Shown here: positions 26,050 to 34,101 of the stretch, in pieces | Layout of the letters: each line of letters begins with the position of its first letter | Position numbering within the stretch: position 1 is the first letter of the stretch | Notes under the pieces: generated by a model | Told to the model about the DNA's origin: nothing | Seen by the model: only the letters and a program-made list of their open reading frames with translations | The model's database searches: none | Assembly: GCA_019414325.1 (NCBI GenBank) | Contig: DXMG01000006.1 | Coordinates: 4,474 to 59,347, forward strand | Reading direction: 5' to 3' | DNA: 54,874 bases | Source of the DNA: Collinsella sp. | GTDB taxonomy: Bacteria > Actinomycetota > Coriobacteriia > Coriobacteriales > Coriobacteriaceae | Position numbers and translations under genes: made by a program

Positions 26050-28119
26050 CTATCGAACCGAAGAATCGCCCGAGGCCGAAGAGGTATCGGGCTCGTCATA
26101 AATCACACCGAGCACGTCGCGCACGACATGCATCGCGGTATCTGAGCCGCCGCCGCCCTGCTCCAGGACAGTAGCGATGACATACTTGGGATTATCGGCC
26201 GGTGCATAGGCGCAGAACCAAGCGTATTCGTCCTCGCCGCTTTTCTCGCCCGTGCCCGACTTGCCGTATACCTGCGGCGTCAGGGTACCAAAGTGCGCCG
26301 CCAGGGACGTCGATGCCGTGTAAATCACGTCGTGCATGCCGTTGCGAACAAGAGCCAAATCCGAATCGCTGTTGATCTTGGCCTCCAGGCGCTTCTTCTT
26401 GCCCTTGCCGTTGTACTTATAGGCATCGCCGTCGCCATCGCGCGACACGGCAGACAAAAACACGTGAGGCACGTACTGTTTGCCGCCGTTGGCAAGACCC
26501 ATATAGGCACACGCCATCTGCAGGGGCGTCACCAGGATGTCGCCCTGACCGATGGCAATGTTGGTCATATCGCCGGCATTCCACTTGCGGTCCTCGGCAG
26601 ATGCGTCGGTGAAGTACGACTCTTTCCACTCGGCATCGGGAATACGGCCCGCGCCCTCACTCGGCAGATCGATACCGCAGGTCTTGCCTAGACCCCAGCG
26701 ACGAAAGACCTCCTGCAGGCCCTCGGAATGTTTCTCGTCATAAAAGAACGCCTTGCCCATGTCGTAGAAGACGGGGTCGCACGAGTTGGCGATACCCGAC
26801 TGCAGCGTCATGGTGCCGTGGCCGGAATGCAGCCAGCAGTACTTGCCCCACGACTTGCCCAGACCCGTCCAATAACCCGTGCAGTTGGTCGTCTGCCCCG
26901 ACGTGTAGGTTCCAAACTCAAGACCGGCCAGTGCCGAGAGCGGCTTGATGGTCGAGGCCGACATGTACTGTCCGCTAATGGCGCGGTTGAGCAGCGGGTG
27001 CGAACCCTTGCCATCATTGAGCTCGGTCCACACGTCATTTGAGACACCGCCGATAAAGACGGACGGATCGAACTTGGGCTCGCTCGCCATGCCCAGGATC
27101 TCGCCATTGTTGGGATCGAGACACACCACGGCGCCGTTGCCGGCATTGCTGTAGCCAGTGGTCTTGGCAAGCTCGATAGCGCTCGCCAGTGCCGTCTCAC
27201 AGGCCTGTTGGATCTTAAGGTCGAGCGTGAGCTTAATGTCGGAGCCGGCCTTCGCGGGCACGGCACCGGCCTGACCGGTCACATTGCCCGAGGCATCGAC
27301 CTTGACGGTCTGCTCGCCACGAATGCCCTGCAGCAGGTTTTCGTAGTAGCTCTCAACGCCCGCCTGGCCCACGATATCGCCCGACTGGTACGTAATCTTG
27401 CCAGCAGAAGCATCGTCATCGCCAGAGGTTTTCTTATTCTGAGCCTCGAGCTGCTCGGAGGTAATGGTGCCGGTATAGCCCAAGATATGACATGCCGTCT
27501 CGCCATATGGATACTGGCGCTCGGTACGCTCGGCAATCTTGACGCCCGGGAACTCGCCGGCGTGCTCCTGAATATAGGCAACCGTGGAGCGACGGACGTC
27601 CGTCGCGATGGTATGCAGGCTCTGAGCGCCCTCTGTATTGTCCTGAATATTGCGAAGGACCGCCACGTAAGGCATTCCAAGCACGTTGGCAAGATGGCGA
27701 ACCAGAACCTCATCCTCGGCAAGGTCGCGGTAGGCCACGACAGCAAGTGAGGGACGGTTCTGGACAAGCGCCACGCCATTGCGGTCGAGGATGCGACCGC
27801 GCACAGCGGGTGTTGTAACGGTGCGAGTCTGATTACTATTAGCCTGCTTTTCGTAATAGTCCGACGAGACCATCTGCATGCCCCACAGCTTGACGGCGAG
27901 CGCCGCAAACATCGCACCCACACCCGTGGTGAGGATGGAAAAGCGGCCCTTAAAGGCGGTCGCCGCGGTATTGCCCTCGCCCTCGGTGGCGCGCGGGGCC
28001 GTTCCATGCTGCGTATCGTAGGTAAAACGGGAATCGCCACGACGCATGATGACCAGCGCGACCACGATGGCCACAACCAGCACGATACCGGCGATAATAA
28101 CCGTCATCTGGGAAGACAT
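26050..28119 (-). CDS. mrdA: Penicillin-binding protein 2 (class B transpeptidase, elongation)
   Basis: PBP2 cross-links peptidoglycan during lateral growth. The 689-residue product has the PBP dimer domain (from about residue 100, RGRILDRNGVALVQNRP) and a transpeptidase domain. Its SxxK motif is S389-T-I-K392 (in YMSASTIKP), SxD is S446-C-D448, and KSGTG starts at K620. It has two hydrophobic N-terminal segments: residues 5-25, then a polar linker, then about 60-83. A usual class B PBP has a single anchor. A glycine-rich NKKTSGDDDASAG insert lies in the pedestal region. ATG at 28119 is seven bases after GGGGAGG. It lies between rodA and mreD. Confidence 0.95.
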   Translation of the reverse strand: MSSQMTVIIAGIVLVVAIVVALVIMRRGDSRFTYDTQHGTAPRATEGEGNTAATAFKGRFSILTTGVGAMFAALAVKLWGMQMVSSDYYEKQANSNQTRTVTTPAVRGRILDRNGVALVQNRPSLAVVAYRDLAEDEVLVRHLANVLGMPYVAVLRNIQDNTEGAQSLHTIATDVRRSTVAYIQEHAGEFPGVKIAERTERQYPYGETACHILGYTGTITSEQLEAQNKKTSGDDDASAGKITYQSGDIVGQAGVESYYENLLQGIRGEQTVKVDASGNVTGQAGAVPAKAGSDIKLTLDLKIQQACETALASAIELAKTTGYSNAGNGAVVCLDPNNGEILGMASEPKFDPSVFIGGVSNDVWTELNDGKGSHPLLNRAISGQYMSASTIKPLSALAGLEFGTYTSGQTTNCTGYWTGLGKSWGKYCWLHSGHGTMTLQSGIANSCDPVFYDMGKAFFYDEKHSEGLQEVFRRWGLGKTCGIDLPSEGAGRIPDAEWKESYFTDASAEDRKWNAGDMTNIAIGQGDILVTPLQMACAYMGLANGGKQYVPHVFLSAVSRDGDGDAYKYNGKGKKKRLEAKINSDSDLALVRNGMHDVIYTASTSLAAHFGTLTPQVYGKSGTGEKSGEDEYAWFCAYAPADNPKYVIATVLEQGGGGSDTAMHVVRDVLGVIYDEPDTSSASGDSSVR

Positions 28120-28132
28120 CTACGGGCCTCCC

Positions 28133-28699
28133 CTATTTGAGCTTACGGGTCTTGGGCTTAAAGCGCATACCCGTCTGGCGTCCGCCACGTGCGGAGAATC
28201 CATAGCCGGACTGCGGCACGACGCCGGACATCAAAAACGGAATGGCAACCAGACCCGTCAGGATCGAGGACGGCAGCGCATGGCCGAAGATCGCCACGAC
28301 AAAGCTCGTCTCCAAACCCATAAACAGCAAGACGATGCTGTAGATCACATTAATGACGAGCGCGAAGGCGCCCACAGTGACGCCGCGCGCACTCGGGGTA
28401 CCGCCCGTCTGACCGACGGCGCTGTGCACCAGGGCAAAAGAACCCACGGTCAGCAGGAGCGACATAACGCCCACCGGCACGGCAGCGGACAGGTCATAGA
28501 ACAAGCCGCTGCAAAAACCGCACACGACGGCACGGGTCGGGTCGCCCGAGAACACGCTTAGGCACACCAGGATAATCATGAAGTTGACGCGACCGCCCGC
28601 AATGGAGATCTGCGGTGCCAGGCCTGCCTGCAGCAGCACGCACACGATGGCGGCGATTACAAACGTACGGGAGCTCATCCCCTGCTCGTGTAGATCCAT
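28133..28699 (-). CDS. mreD: Rod shape-determining protein MreD
   Basis: MreD is a polytopic membrane subunit of the elongasome. The 188-residue product has about five or six membrane helices, the ISIAGGRVNFMIILVCLSVFSG segment near residues 30-50 and the FCSGLFYDL motif typical of MreD. The C-terminal ~25 residues are basic (RGGRQTGMRFKPKTRKLK). The start is taken as ATG at 28699, seven bases after GGGGG; the ATG two codons earlier is too close to that site. The sequence is divergent as in most MreD proteins, but the position between mreC and mrdA settles the call. Confidence 0.9.
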   Translation of the reverse strand: MDLHEQGMSSRTFVIAAIVCVLLQAGLAPQISIAGGRVNFMIILVCLSVFSGDPTRAVVCGFCSGLFYDLSAAVPVGVMSLLLTVGSFALVHSAVGQTGGTPSARGVTVGAFALVINVIYSIVLLFMGLETSFVVAIFGHALPSSILTGLVAIPFLMSGVVPQSGYGFSARGGRQTGMRFKPKTRKLK

Positions 28700-28710
28700 G
28701 GACATGCCCC

Positions 28711-29709
28711 CTATTCGCTCGAGCCGGAATCGGTCGTCTCGGACGCGTCGGAACTGTCATCCGAACTCTCGTCCTTCGTCTTGGTCGCAGCGTCGCGCGA
28801 CGTTCCCTGCGGCGTGCTATTAGCGGTGCTCACGTCCTCATCCGAAGCCGACTGTTCGTCGGTCAGCGAGGTGATGACCAGCACTTCCTCGTTGTTCTCG
28901 GCCGTGGTCTGAGCGCGCACCACAATGGTGTAGTACACGTCGTTTGCCGACTTCTCAACCGACGAGACGGTGCCGAGCGGTAGACCCTTGGGGAATACAC
29001 CGCCAATGCCCGAGGTCACGATGATGTCGCCAACCTTAACATCGGAGTCGACGCTCACGTACTCAAGACGCAGCGTGCCGTCAGCCTGACCCTGCAGCAT
29101 GCCCTGGGCGCGCGTGTCCTGTACCATGGCGGACACACCCGAGTTCTCGTCGCCAATAAGGCGCACGGTAGAGGTCTTGGCCGATACCTCGATAATCTGA
29201 CCGATAACACCGGCAGAACTCGTCACGGGCATGTTGATGGTAAGGCCGTCGGCAGAGCCCTTGTCGATGGTTACGGTCGAGGTCCAGGCATCGCCCGAGG
29301 CACCAACGATACGAGCAGCGGTCGATTTGAGGTTGTAGGTCGACTGCAGGCCGACCAGCCCCTCCAGTCGCTCGGCGGTCTTTTGAGCCTCGGAGAGCTC
29401 AGCAACCTTAGAGGTCAGCTCCTCGTTTTGCTTCTTAAGCTCGTCAAGCGTGTCCTGCGACGCCGTAAGGTTAGAGAACACGTTGCCGATCGCATTGAAG
29501 GGGGCCGCCACAGCCGAGCCCACAAAGCGCACCGGCGAGGTAATCGTCGTCACGCCCGAACGCACAGCATGAATCGGTCCTGCCTCGCCCTCGCGGATGT
29601 AAAACGTGAGCAGCAACACCGAAATCAGGCTGAAAACAATCAACGGGCGCATACCCGTTGATTGTCGCTTGGTATTCAGATTTGTGGAGAAACCCGAAGA
29701 TCGTGCCAA
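28711..29709 (-). CDS. mreC: Rod shape-determining protein MreC
   Basis: MreC is a bitopic protein linking MreB to the periplasmic-side synthesis machinery. The 332-residue product has one membrane helix (about 21-38) and a coiled coil (about 80-118, TLDELKKQNEELTSKVAEL). The beta-rich MreC domain follows, with NMPVTSSAGVIGQIIEV, VRLIGDENSGVSAMV and VTSGIGGVFPKGLPLGTV. A disordered tail of ~50 residues rich in Ser, Asp, Thr and Glu ends the protein and is longer than usual. The start is TTG at 29709, seven bases after AAGGTGG. It lies 21 nt after mreB. Confidence 0.95.
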   Translation of the reverse strand: MARSSGFSTNLNTKRQSTGMRPLIVFSLISVLLLTFYIREGEAGPIHAVRSGVTTITSPVRFVGSAVAAPFNAIGNVFSNLTASQDTLDELKKQNEELTSKVAELSEAQKTAERLEGLVGLQSTYNLKSTAARIVGASGDAWTSTVTIDKGSADGLTINMPVTSSAGVIGQIIEVSAKTSTVRLIGDENSGVSAMVQDTRAQGMLQGQADGTLRLEYVSVDSDVKVGDIIVTSGIGGVFPKGLPLGTVSSVEKSANDVYYTIVVRAQTTAENNEEVLVITSLTDEQSASDEDVSTANSTPQGTSRDAATKTKDESSDDSSDASETTDSGSSE

Positions 29710-29730
29710 ATGGAATCCACCTTTTGGAAA

Positions 29731-30774
29731 TTAAGCATTGGTCTGGACGAAGCCGCCATCAAACGCATTGGCCTCGAGCACGCGGGCACAGCCGTTAACG
29801 ACGTTATCGAGCGCCGTGGGGCTGACGTTGACCGAAACACCGGTCTCATCGCGCAGGCGCACGTCGAGACCGCGCAGCAGCGCGCCGCCACCAGTCAGCA
29901 AAATACCGTAGTACATAAGGTCCGAGGCAAGATCGGGAGGCGTAGCGTCGAGTGCGTCCTTGACGGCCTTGGCCATCTCGTCGAGCGGCTTGTTGAGCGC
30001 GCGACGAATCTCCTCGCTCTCGATGCGCACGGTCTTGGGCAGACCGGTGATCACGTCGCGGCCGTTGACCTCGACGTCGAGCTCGTCCTTGAGCGGCACG
30101 GCGGAGCCGACCTTGATCTTGATGTCCTCTGCCGTACGCTCGCCGATGGCCAAGTTGTAGGCATCACGAACGTGCGTGAGGATGGCCTGATCGAACTCGT
30201 CGCCGGCAATACGGATGGACTGCGAGACGACGATGCCACCCATAGCGATAACGGCGACCTCGGTAGTACCGCCACCGATGTCGATGACCATGGAGCCGGT
30301 GGGTTCCTCGACGGGCAGATCGGCGCCGATAGCGGCAGCCATGGGCTCCTCGATCAGGTAGGCCTGGCGAGCGCCAGCCTGGATCGTGGCCTCAAAGACA
30401 GCACGCTTCTCGACCGACGTGACGCCGGAGGGAACGCAGACGACAACGCGCGGACGCGGGGTCCACGGATAGCGCTTCTCGGACGCCTTGTCGATAAAAT
30501 AGCGAAGCATAGCCTCGGTAACATCGAAGTCGGCGATGACGCCGTCCTTCAGGGGACGAACGGCCACGATGTTGCCGGGCGTACGGCCGAGCATGCGCTT
30601 TGCCTCGATACCGACCGCCAGGATGCGCTCGTCGTTCTTATCGATGGCGACGACAGAGGGCTCGCGAATGACGATGCCCTTGCCGCGCACGGAGACAAGC
30701 GTATTTGCGGTGCCGAGGTCGATGGCAAGATCGCCCGCATAGCTACCGAAGAACATATCCATCAAAGAAAACAA
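29731..30774 (-). CDS. mreB: Rod shape-determining protein MreB (actin-like)
   Basis: MreB forms membrane-bound filaments that orient lateral wall synthesis. The 347-residue product has the actin-like phosphate loops LAIDLGTANTLV (residues ~16-27) and VIDIGGGTTEVAVI, the VVVCVPSGVTSVEKRAV segment, AYLIEEPMAAAIGA and a C-terminal LLTGGGALLRGLD. The start is TTG at 30774, five bases after AGGAG. The alternative ATG four codons later lies 17 nt from that site and would remove the likely amphipathic N-terminus. It leads the mreB-mreC-mreD-mrdA-rodA series. Confidence 0.96.
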   Translation of the reverse strand: MFSLMDMFFGSYAGDLAIDLGTANTLVSVRGKGIVIREPSVVAIDKNDERILAVGIEAKRMLGRTPGNIVAVRPLKDGVIADFDVTEAMLRYFIDKASEKRYPWTPRPRVVVCVPSGVTSVEKRAVFEATIQAGARQAYLIEEPMAAAIGADLPVEEPTGSMVIDIGGGTTEVAVIAMGGIVVSQSIRIAGDEFDQAILTHVRDAYNLAIGERTAEDIKIKVGSAVPLKDELDVEVNGRDVITGLPKTVRIESEEIRRALNKPLDEMAKAVKDALDATPPDLASDLMYYGILLTGGGALLRGLDVRLRDETGVSVNVSPTALDNVVNGCARVLEANAFDGGFVQTNA

Positions 30775-30834
30775 CGCAACTCCTGATGTGTTGGATGATT
30801 GCTGGAAAACTACTAGCTCATGATACTAGCGCAA

Positions 30835-30867
30835 GCCCGGCACCTCACTTGCGGTGAAGCGCCGGGC
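30835..30867 (-). terminator. Hairpin between the TPR gene and mreB, possible terminator
   Basis: GCCCGGC and GCCGGGC flank an inner CTCAC/GTGAA-like stem with a four-base loop. It lies about 25 nt past the TPR gene stop and 60 nt before mreB. Neither strand shows a proper T-run, so termination is uncertain. Confidence 0.4.
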
Positions 30868-30889
30868 AAAGCTAAATCCCATAAGGTCA

Positions 30890-32194
30890 CTACTGGTTGT
30901 CAGCAGCCGAGAAATCCATATCGAGCGAGGAAACGGCCCAGCCGATATGATTGTCGGAGCGCACGAATTTGACGGTGTACTCCTGCTCGCCGCCCTTGGA
31001 CAGCGAAGCCTTGACCTTGGCGGTCGTCTCGGTCATGGACTGATCCATGCCCTCGACGGACACGGTGGCGCCCTGCGGAATCGAGGAGATGATCATCGAC
31101 TTGGCGTCCTCGGACAGGCTCGAGGCCAGGCAAGACTCGGCCTTTGCGGTGTCACCGTCGCCGGCAGCCTGGAACAGATCGGTGATAACCGACTCCTGCG
31201 AGGGGAAGCCAAAGCCGCGCGTGTAGGCAAAGCCCAGACCGCCCGCAGCAATCAAAATGAGCAGAAGCAGCACGATGAAGACTTTGAGACCCGTGTGGCG
31301 ATGGCGACGACGGACCTTGGCCTGCTTACGATCCTGACGGTCCTGCTGGACCATCTCGGACTCGGACAGCGTAAAGAAGCCGGTGTCCGAGGGATCGGGC
31401 ATAAACTGACCGGTCGCGCCCGTAGGATCGAGCGGATCGACGGCAGGAGCGTCCATCGCGGGCGCCGGAGCCGTGGCCATAGCCGTCTGGGCAGACAGCG
31501 CGGCAAGCGAATCATGCACGCGGGCAAGCTCATCGGCCTGCTCGGAAGTGAGCTGGTAGATGCCATCGGCAGTAGCGGCGTTAAAGGCGTCGAGTGCGTC
31601 GGAGGGACGGCCGGCGGCAGAAAGCGCCTGACCCATGCCGGCGTTGAGCGCACGCGTGTCGTCGCGGGGGCCGGCAAAGTCGATAGCCGTGCGGTAGGTC
31701 TCCACGGCATCCGCCGGACGGCCGAGCTTAATGAAGCAACGACCAAGCTCGCCCAGTGCGGCGGCAGGAGCCGGATTGGCGCCGTCGATGGCAGCCTGAC
31801 GGAAGGCAGTACCCGCGTTGGCATAGTCGCCCGACTGGAACAGCGCGTTACCCAGGCCCAGATAGGCCTTGAACGGCGTGGCATAGGAAGCATCCTGCGT
31901 AGCAGCAGAGAACGCCTGGGCGGCCGTCGTGTAGTCGCCCACGGCGGCGAGTGCCTTGCCGCGGTTGGTGAGCAGCGCGCCGCGCTTGCCGTAGGTGCCG
32001 TCATTGAGGGCAGCGGCGTAGGCCTCGGCGGCCTCGGCATACATGCCCAAGTGCATCAAGGCGTTGCCACGAAGGTGATCGGCCTCGCCCATAATCTCAT
32101 CGGGAGTTTTTGCCGCCCCAAGCATCTGGGCTGCAGCGGAAAAATCACCCGCGCGGTAAGCGGCGCGGCCCTGTTGGATCAGCTGGCTATTCAA
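30890..32194 (-). CDS. TPR-repeat membrane protein of unknown function
   Basis: The 434-residue product has tandem TPR-like helical pairs through residues ~1-205 (GRAAYRAGDFSAAAQML; LHHLGMYAEAAEAYAAAL-type; GNALFQSGDYANAGTAFRQA; GRCFIKLGRPADAVETY). A Pro/Ala/Asp-rich linker follows, then a strongly basic stretch (KVRRRHRH, ~293-300) and a single membrane helix (~303-323). The external C-terminal domain of ~110 residues resembles small NTF2- or DUF4878-like folds. This makes it a cytoplasmic TPR scaffold anchored with its C-terminus outside. The function is unknown. The start is TTG at 32194, six bases after AAAGGGG. It follows the cyclophilin gene by 11 nt, and mreB lies downstream. Confidence 0.8.
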   Translation of the reverse strand: MNSQLIQQGRAAYRAGDFSAAAQMLGAAKTPDEIMGEADHLRGNALMHLGMYAEAAEAYAAALNDGTYGKRGALLTNRGKALAAVGDYTTAAQAFSAATQDASYATPFKAYLGLGNALFQSGDYANAGTAFRQAAIDGANPAPAAALGELGRCFIKLGRPADAVETYRTAIDFAGPRDDTRALNAGMGQALSAAGRPSDALDAFNAATADGIYQLTSEQADELARVHDSLAALSAQTAMATAPAPAMDAPAVDPLDPTGATGQFMPDPSDTGFFTLSESEMVQQDRQDRKQAKVRRRHRHTGLKVFIVLLLLILIAAGGLGFAYTRGFGFPSQESVITDLFQAAGDGDTAKAESCLASSLSEDAKSMIISSIPQGATVSVEGMDQSMTETTAKVKASLSKGGEQEYTVKFVRSDNHIGWAVSSLDMDFSAADNQ

Positions 32195-32205
32195 GGAAGT
32201 CCCCT

Positions 32206-32748
32206 TTACTCGTGAACGATCTCGACATGGACGATCTCGTCGCCGGCACGCAGCTGCGAAATCACATCGAGACCCTCGACCGTGGTACCAAAGACGGTGT
32301 AACCGGAATCGAGGTTATGCTGGGCACCCAGGCAGAAGTAGAACTGCGAACCCGCGGAATCGGGGTCCATGGAGCGTGCCATGGCAAGGGCACCATCGAC
32401 ATGGCTGTTGCGCGGATTGGTGGCAAACTCGCCCTTGATGCAGTAGCCGGGGCCACCGGTACCGGGCATGCCGTCGGGGCCCTCAAGACCGGCAGCGACG
32501 TCGGCGCCGGACATATCGCGGGTATTGGGGTCGCCGCCCTGAATGACAAAGCCGGGCACATAGCGATGGAACTTAAGGCCATCATAGAAGCCCATCGTGG
32601 AAAGCTCGCAGAAGTTCGCGACATGAATGGGAGCGCCCTCGCCGTCAAACTTGACCTTGATGGTACCCTTCGACGTCTCGATAACGGCGCACTCGTCGCC
32701 GGCAAGCTGATACTCGGGCGTGTAGAGCTCTTTCTTAAAACCAAACAT
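32206..32748 (-). CDS. Cyclophilin-type peptidyl-prolyl cis-trans isomerase
   Basis: The 180-residue product has the cyclophilin fold: FCELSTMGFYDGLKFHRYVPGFVIQGGDP (seen in parts), with the catalytic Arg in FHRYVPGF. GSQFYFCLGAQHNLDSGYTVFG and GLDVISQLR follow. No signal peptide or lipobox is seen, so it is probably cytoplasmic. It catalyses proline isomerisation in folding proteins; the substrate is unknown. ATG at 32748 has GAGGAAGGAACCAC upstream and a good promoter at 32788-32817. The TPR membrane-protein gene follows by 11 nt, so they probably form a two-gene operon. Confidence 0.93.
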   Translation of the reverse strand: MFGFKKELYTPEYQLAGDECAVIETSKGTIKVKFDGEGAPIHVANFCELSTMGFYDGLKFHRYVPGFVIQGGDPNTRDMSGADVAAGLEGPDGMPGTGGPGYCIKGEFATNPRNSHVDGALAMARSMDPDSAGSQFYFCLGAQHNLDSGYTVFGTTVEGLDVISQLRAGDEIVHVEIVHE

Positions 32749-32787
32749 GTGGTTCCTTCCTCGTGCGTTTAAAGCATATTTGTACGA

Positions 32788-32817
32788 ATTGTAGCAATAA
32801 GCATGCGCTTACATCAA
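32788..32817 (-). promoter_or_regulatory. Putative promoter of the cyclophilin-TPR operon
   Basis: Minus strand: TTGATG, 18 nt, TACAAT. The predicted start is about 32 nt upstream of the cyclophilin ATG, in the gap after the zinc-ribbon gene. Confidence 0.55.
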
Positions 32818-32855
32818 TTGCGCACGTAGGTTATGCCGACTATGGCGAACTAATT

Positions 32856-33998
32856 TTAGGAACGCTGCTGCGGCTTCCAGGAGCCCACGTTGGCGTCGTA
32901 CTGATTAAGCGCGCTGTTGCCACTCTGCGCGATGGGCGCCAGGATCTCGCTTTGGTGGGAACTCATCGACTCGCCATCGGGAATGGCCAGCGAGATGTCC
33001 CAACTCTGGCAGATCACGTCGACGCGCTCATACATCCACTCGGCAAGCTGCTTTAAGTGGGCGATGTCGTCCGCATAGACCGTATCGTCCTGGTACTTAA
33101 GGTTGTTGAGCTCATCTTGCGTCTTTTTGATCTGGTCGCGCAGGGCGTAAGCACTCTGTGACAGCTCCTGACGGGTGGACAGCGGCGTTCGGAGATAGCC
33201 GTTGTTAAAGGAATCGATGACCTCGCCGATCTGGTCCTCGTCACCGTAGGACACGATGGTCTGATACAGACCGTCGAGCCTGGTATAGAGCTGATCATCG
33301 GTGAGCACGGTTTCTTCCTGGACCACCTCGGCAGAATCGTCCTGCTTGGTATCGTCCTCATTCGCCTCGCCCTTTTGGCGCGTGGGGAAGGTCGTCTGCG
33401 CGGCCTGGCCAAACTGGTCGTAGAAGCCAGGCATGACACCCATGGGATCGGCCGTCACGAACCAATAGGCACCGCCGCAAACGACAGCAAGGACCGCAAT
33501 GATAATGAGCGGCTTGGGGATATGACGCTTGTGCTTGTGATAGGCGTCCTCGTCGGGATGCACCTTACGCTTGGGTTTTTGAGCATCGTCATGCAGGGAA
33601 ACGGGCGTGGGAATATCGACCTTGGGGATACCGAAATCCTTATCGAAAGCCGGCAGCACGCAGGTCTCATTGGGGTCGGCGGCGTCTGAGAGCACCGCAG
33701 CGGCAGAGGCCGGCGCATGCGGCACCTCGGTATCGATCTGCTCTTGCGTTAGGCGCGGAAAGCCCGCCGTGCGGCCCGCTGCCAGGTCGGATGCGGCCGC
33801 GTCCTCGGAGAGGATACCCGGAGCGGGGCGTCCGCATTTGGGGCACGTACGATCATGCGGAGAAAGACGGGCGCCGCAGCCCTCACAGAATACGAACTCG
33901 GTGTGCTCGGGGCCATCACCCGGACCCACATAGGCGTTGCAGTAGGGGCAGAACGAGGCGCCGTCCTCGATAGTCTTAAGGCAATGCGGGCAGATCAC
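32856..33998 (-). CDS. Zinc-ribbon single-pass membrane protein of unknown function
   Basis: The 380-residue product starts with two zinc ribbons: CPHC at 3-6 with CPYC at 17-20, and CEGC at 38-41 with CPKC at 52-55. A low-complexity acidic linker follows, then a basic segment (HKHKRHIPK) and one membrane helix (~164-181). An external helical domain of ~200 residues completes it (DQLYTRLDGLYQTIVSYGDEDQI; LRDQIKKTQDELNNLKYQDDTVYADDI). The topology, with zinc ribbon inside and helical domain outside, mirrors the TPR protein nearby. GTG at 33998, behind AGAGG, is preferred over the TTG ten codons upstream, since zinc-ribbon proteins of this type usually begin at the first CxxC. No function can be assigned. 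Confidence 0.78.
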   Translation of the reverse strand: MICPHCLKTIEDGASFCPYCNAYVGPGDGPEHTEFVFCEGCGARLSPHDRTCPKCGRPAPGILSEDAAASDLAAGRTAGFPRLTQEQIDTEVPHAPASAAAVLSDAADPNETCVLPAFDKDFGIPKVDIPTPVSLHDDAQKPKRKVHPDEDAYHKHKRHIPKPLIIIAVLAVVCGGAYWFVTADPMGVMPGFYDQFGQAAQTTFPTRQKGEANEDDTKQDDSAEVVQEETVLTDDQLYTRLDGLYQTIVSYGDEDQIGEVIDSFNNGYLRTPLSTRQELSQSAYALRDQIKKTQDELNNLKYQDDTVYADDIAHLKQLAEWMYERVDVICQSWDISLAIPDGESMSSHQSEILAPIAQSGNSALNQYDANVGSWKPQQRS

Positions 33999-34101
33999 GG
34001 CATCCTCTTTTCGAAGCAATTCAAACAATCGAAGTTAGAGCATAACATCGCCACGGCCCCACAGGAGCAAGGCACCAATTCAACATCGCCAGGGCGCGTA
34101 G

